Of a stretch of DNA of 29,490 bases, positions 29,115 through 29,490 are shown in pieces. This stretch comes from Acidobacteriaceae bacterium (GTDB lineage Bacteria > Acidobacteriota > Terriglobia > Terriglobales > Acidobacteriaceae), in assembly GCA_003162495.1 (NCBI GenBank), contig PMOF01000212.1, positions 6,540-36,029 on the forward strand. The letters are read 5' to 3'. Each line of letters begins with the position of its first letter. The stretch's first letter is position 1. Below the pieces are notes generated by a model. The model was not told the DNA's origin and ran no database searches. It saw only the letters and a list, made by a program, of their open reading frames with translations. A program made the position numbers and the translations under genes.

Positions 29115-29278
29115 CTGCTTGGGCGCTGATCGAACGGGCCTTTTGGGCGGCCGCGCCATGGGCGCTGGGCGCGTGGCTTTATTTCCACGCCATCGTGATG
29201 GCGTGCAAGTGGATGCGCTGGCGGCGTCACCTGGAGATGAAGCGAATGGGAATCAAGGAGGATGGCTATGAACGCTGA
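29111..29278 (+). CDS. 55-aa membrane peptide
   Basis: ATG 29111 gives the ATGA overlap seen throughout the operon. One hydrophobic segment (AAAPWALGAWLYFHAIVMAC) leads into a basic, Trp/Arg-rich end. Small size and single span; function unknown. It ends 11 nt into the next gene. Confidence 0.65.
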   Translation: MTAWALIERAFWAAAPWALGAWLYFHAIVMACKWMRWRRHLEMKRMGIKEDGYER

Positions 29279-29490
29279 ATTCAGAGACCGATTGCAGCCC
29301 CCCAACACCGCGCTCGACTCCGCGCTCTCCAACGTCTCGCGCAAGCTGCACACGCTGGATATCGTCTTCCCGCAGATCGCGCGCATCCGCAAGTTCCCCC
29401 ACCAGGCCCCGGAAGACGCCCTGGTACTCGCCGATCTGGTCGAGCAGCGCGCTGCGGCCCTGATCCTCGGCGCCCGGCTGCTGCGCTGCG
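29268..29490 (+). CDS. Early protein, N-terminal part (runs off window)
   Basis: ATG 29268 has AAGGAGGA five bases upstream, the best ribosome site of this operon, and opens a frame that stays open to the window edge (74 codons). The visible part is helical (TALDSALSNVSRKLHTLDI and LADLVEQRAALILGARLL), with a Pro/Lys turn. It overlaps the preceding gene by 11 nt. No family is recognised from this fragment. Confidence 0.65.
   Translation, partial: MNAEFRDRLQPPNTALDSALSNVSRKLHTLDIVFPQIARIRKFPHQAPEDALVLADLVEQRAAALILGARLLRC

Noticed and set aside
1..29490. tRNA, rRNA, CRISPR arrays, insertion sequences and attachment sites
   Set aside because: None was recognised. The only transposase is the phage's own MuA-type enzyme, and no phage end or host junction is visible in the window.

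Overview
The window lies entirely inside a Mu-type transposable bacteriophage or prophage. Both edges cut through phage genes, and no host gene, tRNA, rRNA, CRISPR array or phage end is visible. The sequence is GC-rich with tightly packed genes (ATGA, TGATG and GTGA overlaps). Codon use and the style of the exported proteins (signal peptides ending near A-x-G-Q) remind me of soil Acidobacteriota, but that host guess is weak inference.

Layout. A control point near 23.6 kb divides the window. Rightward (+) from there runs the early transposition operon: a small HTH (Ner-like) protein, a 155-aa protein, a 44-aa membrane peptide, a MuA-like DDE transposase, a MuB-like AAA+ ATPase, then small accessory genes that include a probable Gam-like DNA-end protector, two zinc-binding small proteins and membrane peptides. 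Leftward (-) run the cI-like repressor, three small genes, a lysis region (glucosaminidase endolysin, membrane proteins, an exported phospholipase-D-family protein), then packaging and head genes in Mu order: gp25/gp26-like proteins, gp27 small terminase, gp28 large terminase, gp29 portal, gp30 head morphogenesis, I protease, decoration protein and major capsid. After these come gp36/G/gp37-like connector genes, a siphovirus-type tail tube, two tail chaperone-position genes, and the start of the tape measure protein at the left edge. The virion is therefore predicted to be a long non-contractile-tailed phage with a Mu-like head.

The main anomaly is a 4.9-kb block (9327-14194) between portal and head-morphogenesis genes. 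It holds four translationally coupled genes whose products all begin with Sec signal peptides, are Thr/Ser/Gly/Ala-rich with many cysteines, and in at least three cases carry sequence patterns of phage tail-fibre or virion beta-modules. Two share a duplicated C-terminal domain. Phage structural proteins do not normally carry export signals, so this looks like a cargo module that sends tail-fibre-like proteins out of the lysogen or infected cell.

Regulation is visible at three kinds of site: a sigma70-like early promoter (TTGACA-17-TATGGT at 23590-23618) overlaid by inverted repeats suitable for the repressor or Ner; terminator-like hairpins after the protease, major capsid and tail tube genes; and a repressor whose S24 domain appears to have lost its Ser/Lys catalytic dyad. 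No Mor/C-type late activator gene and no late promoter could be recognised.
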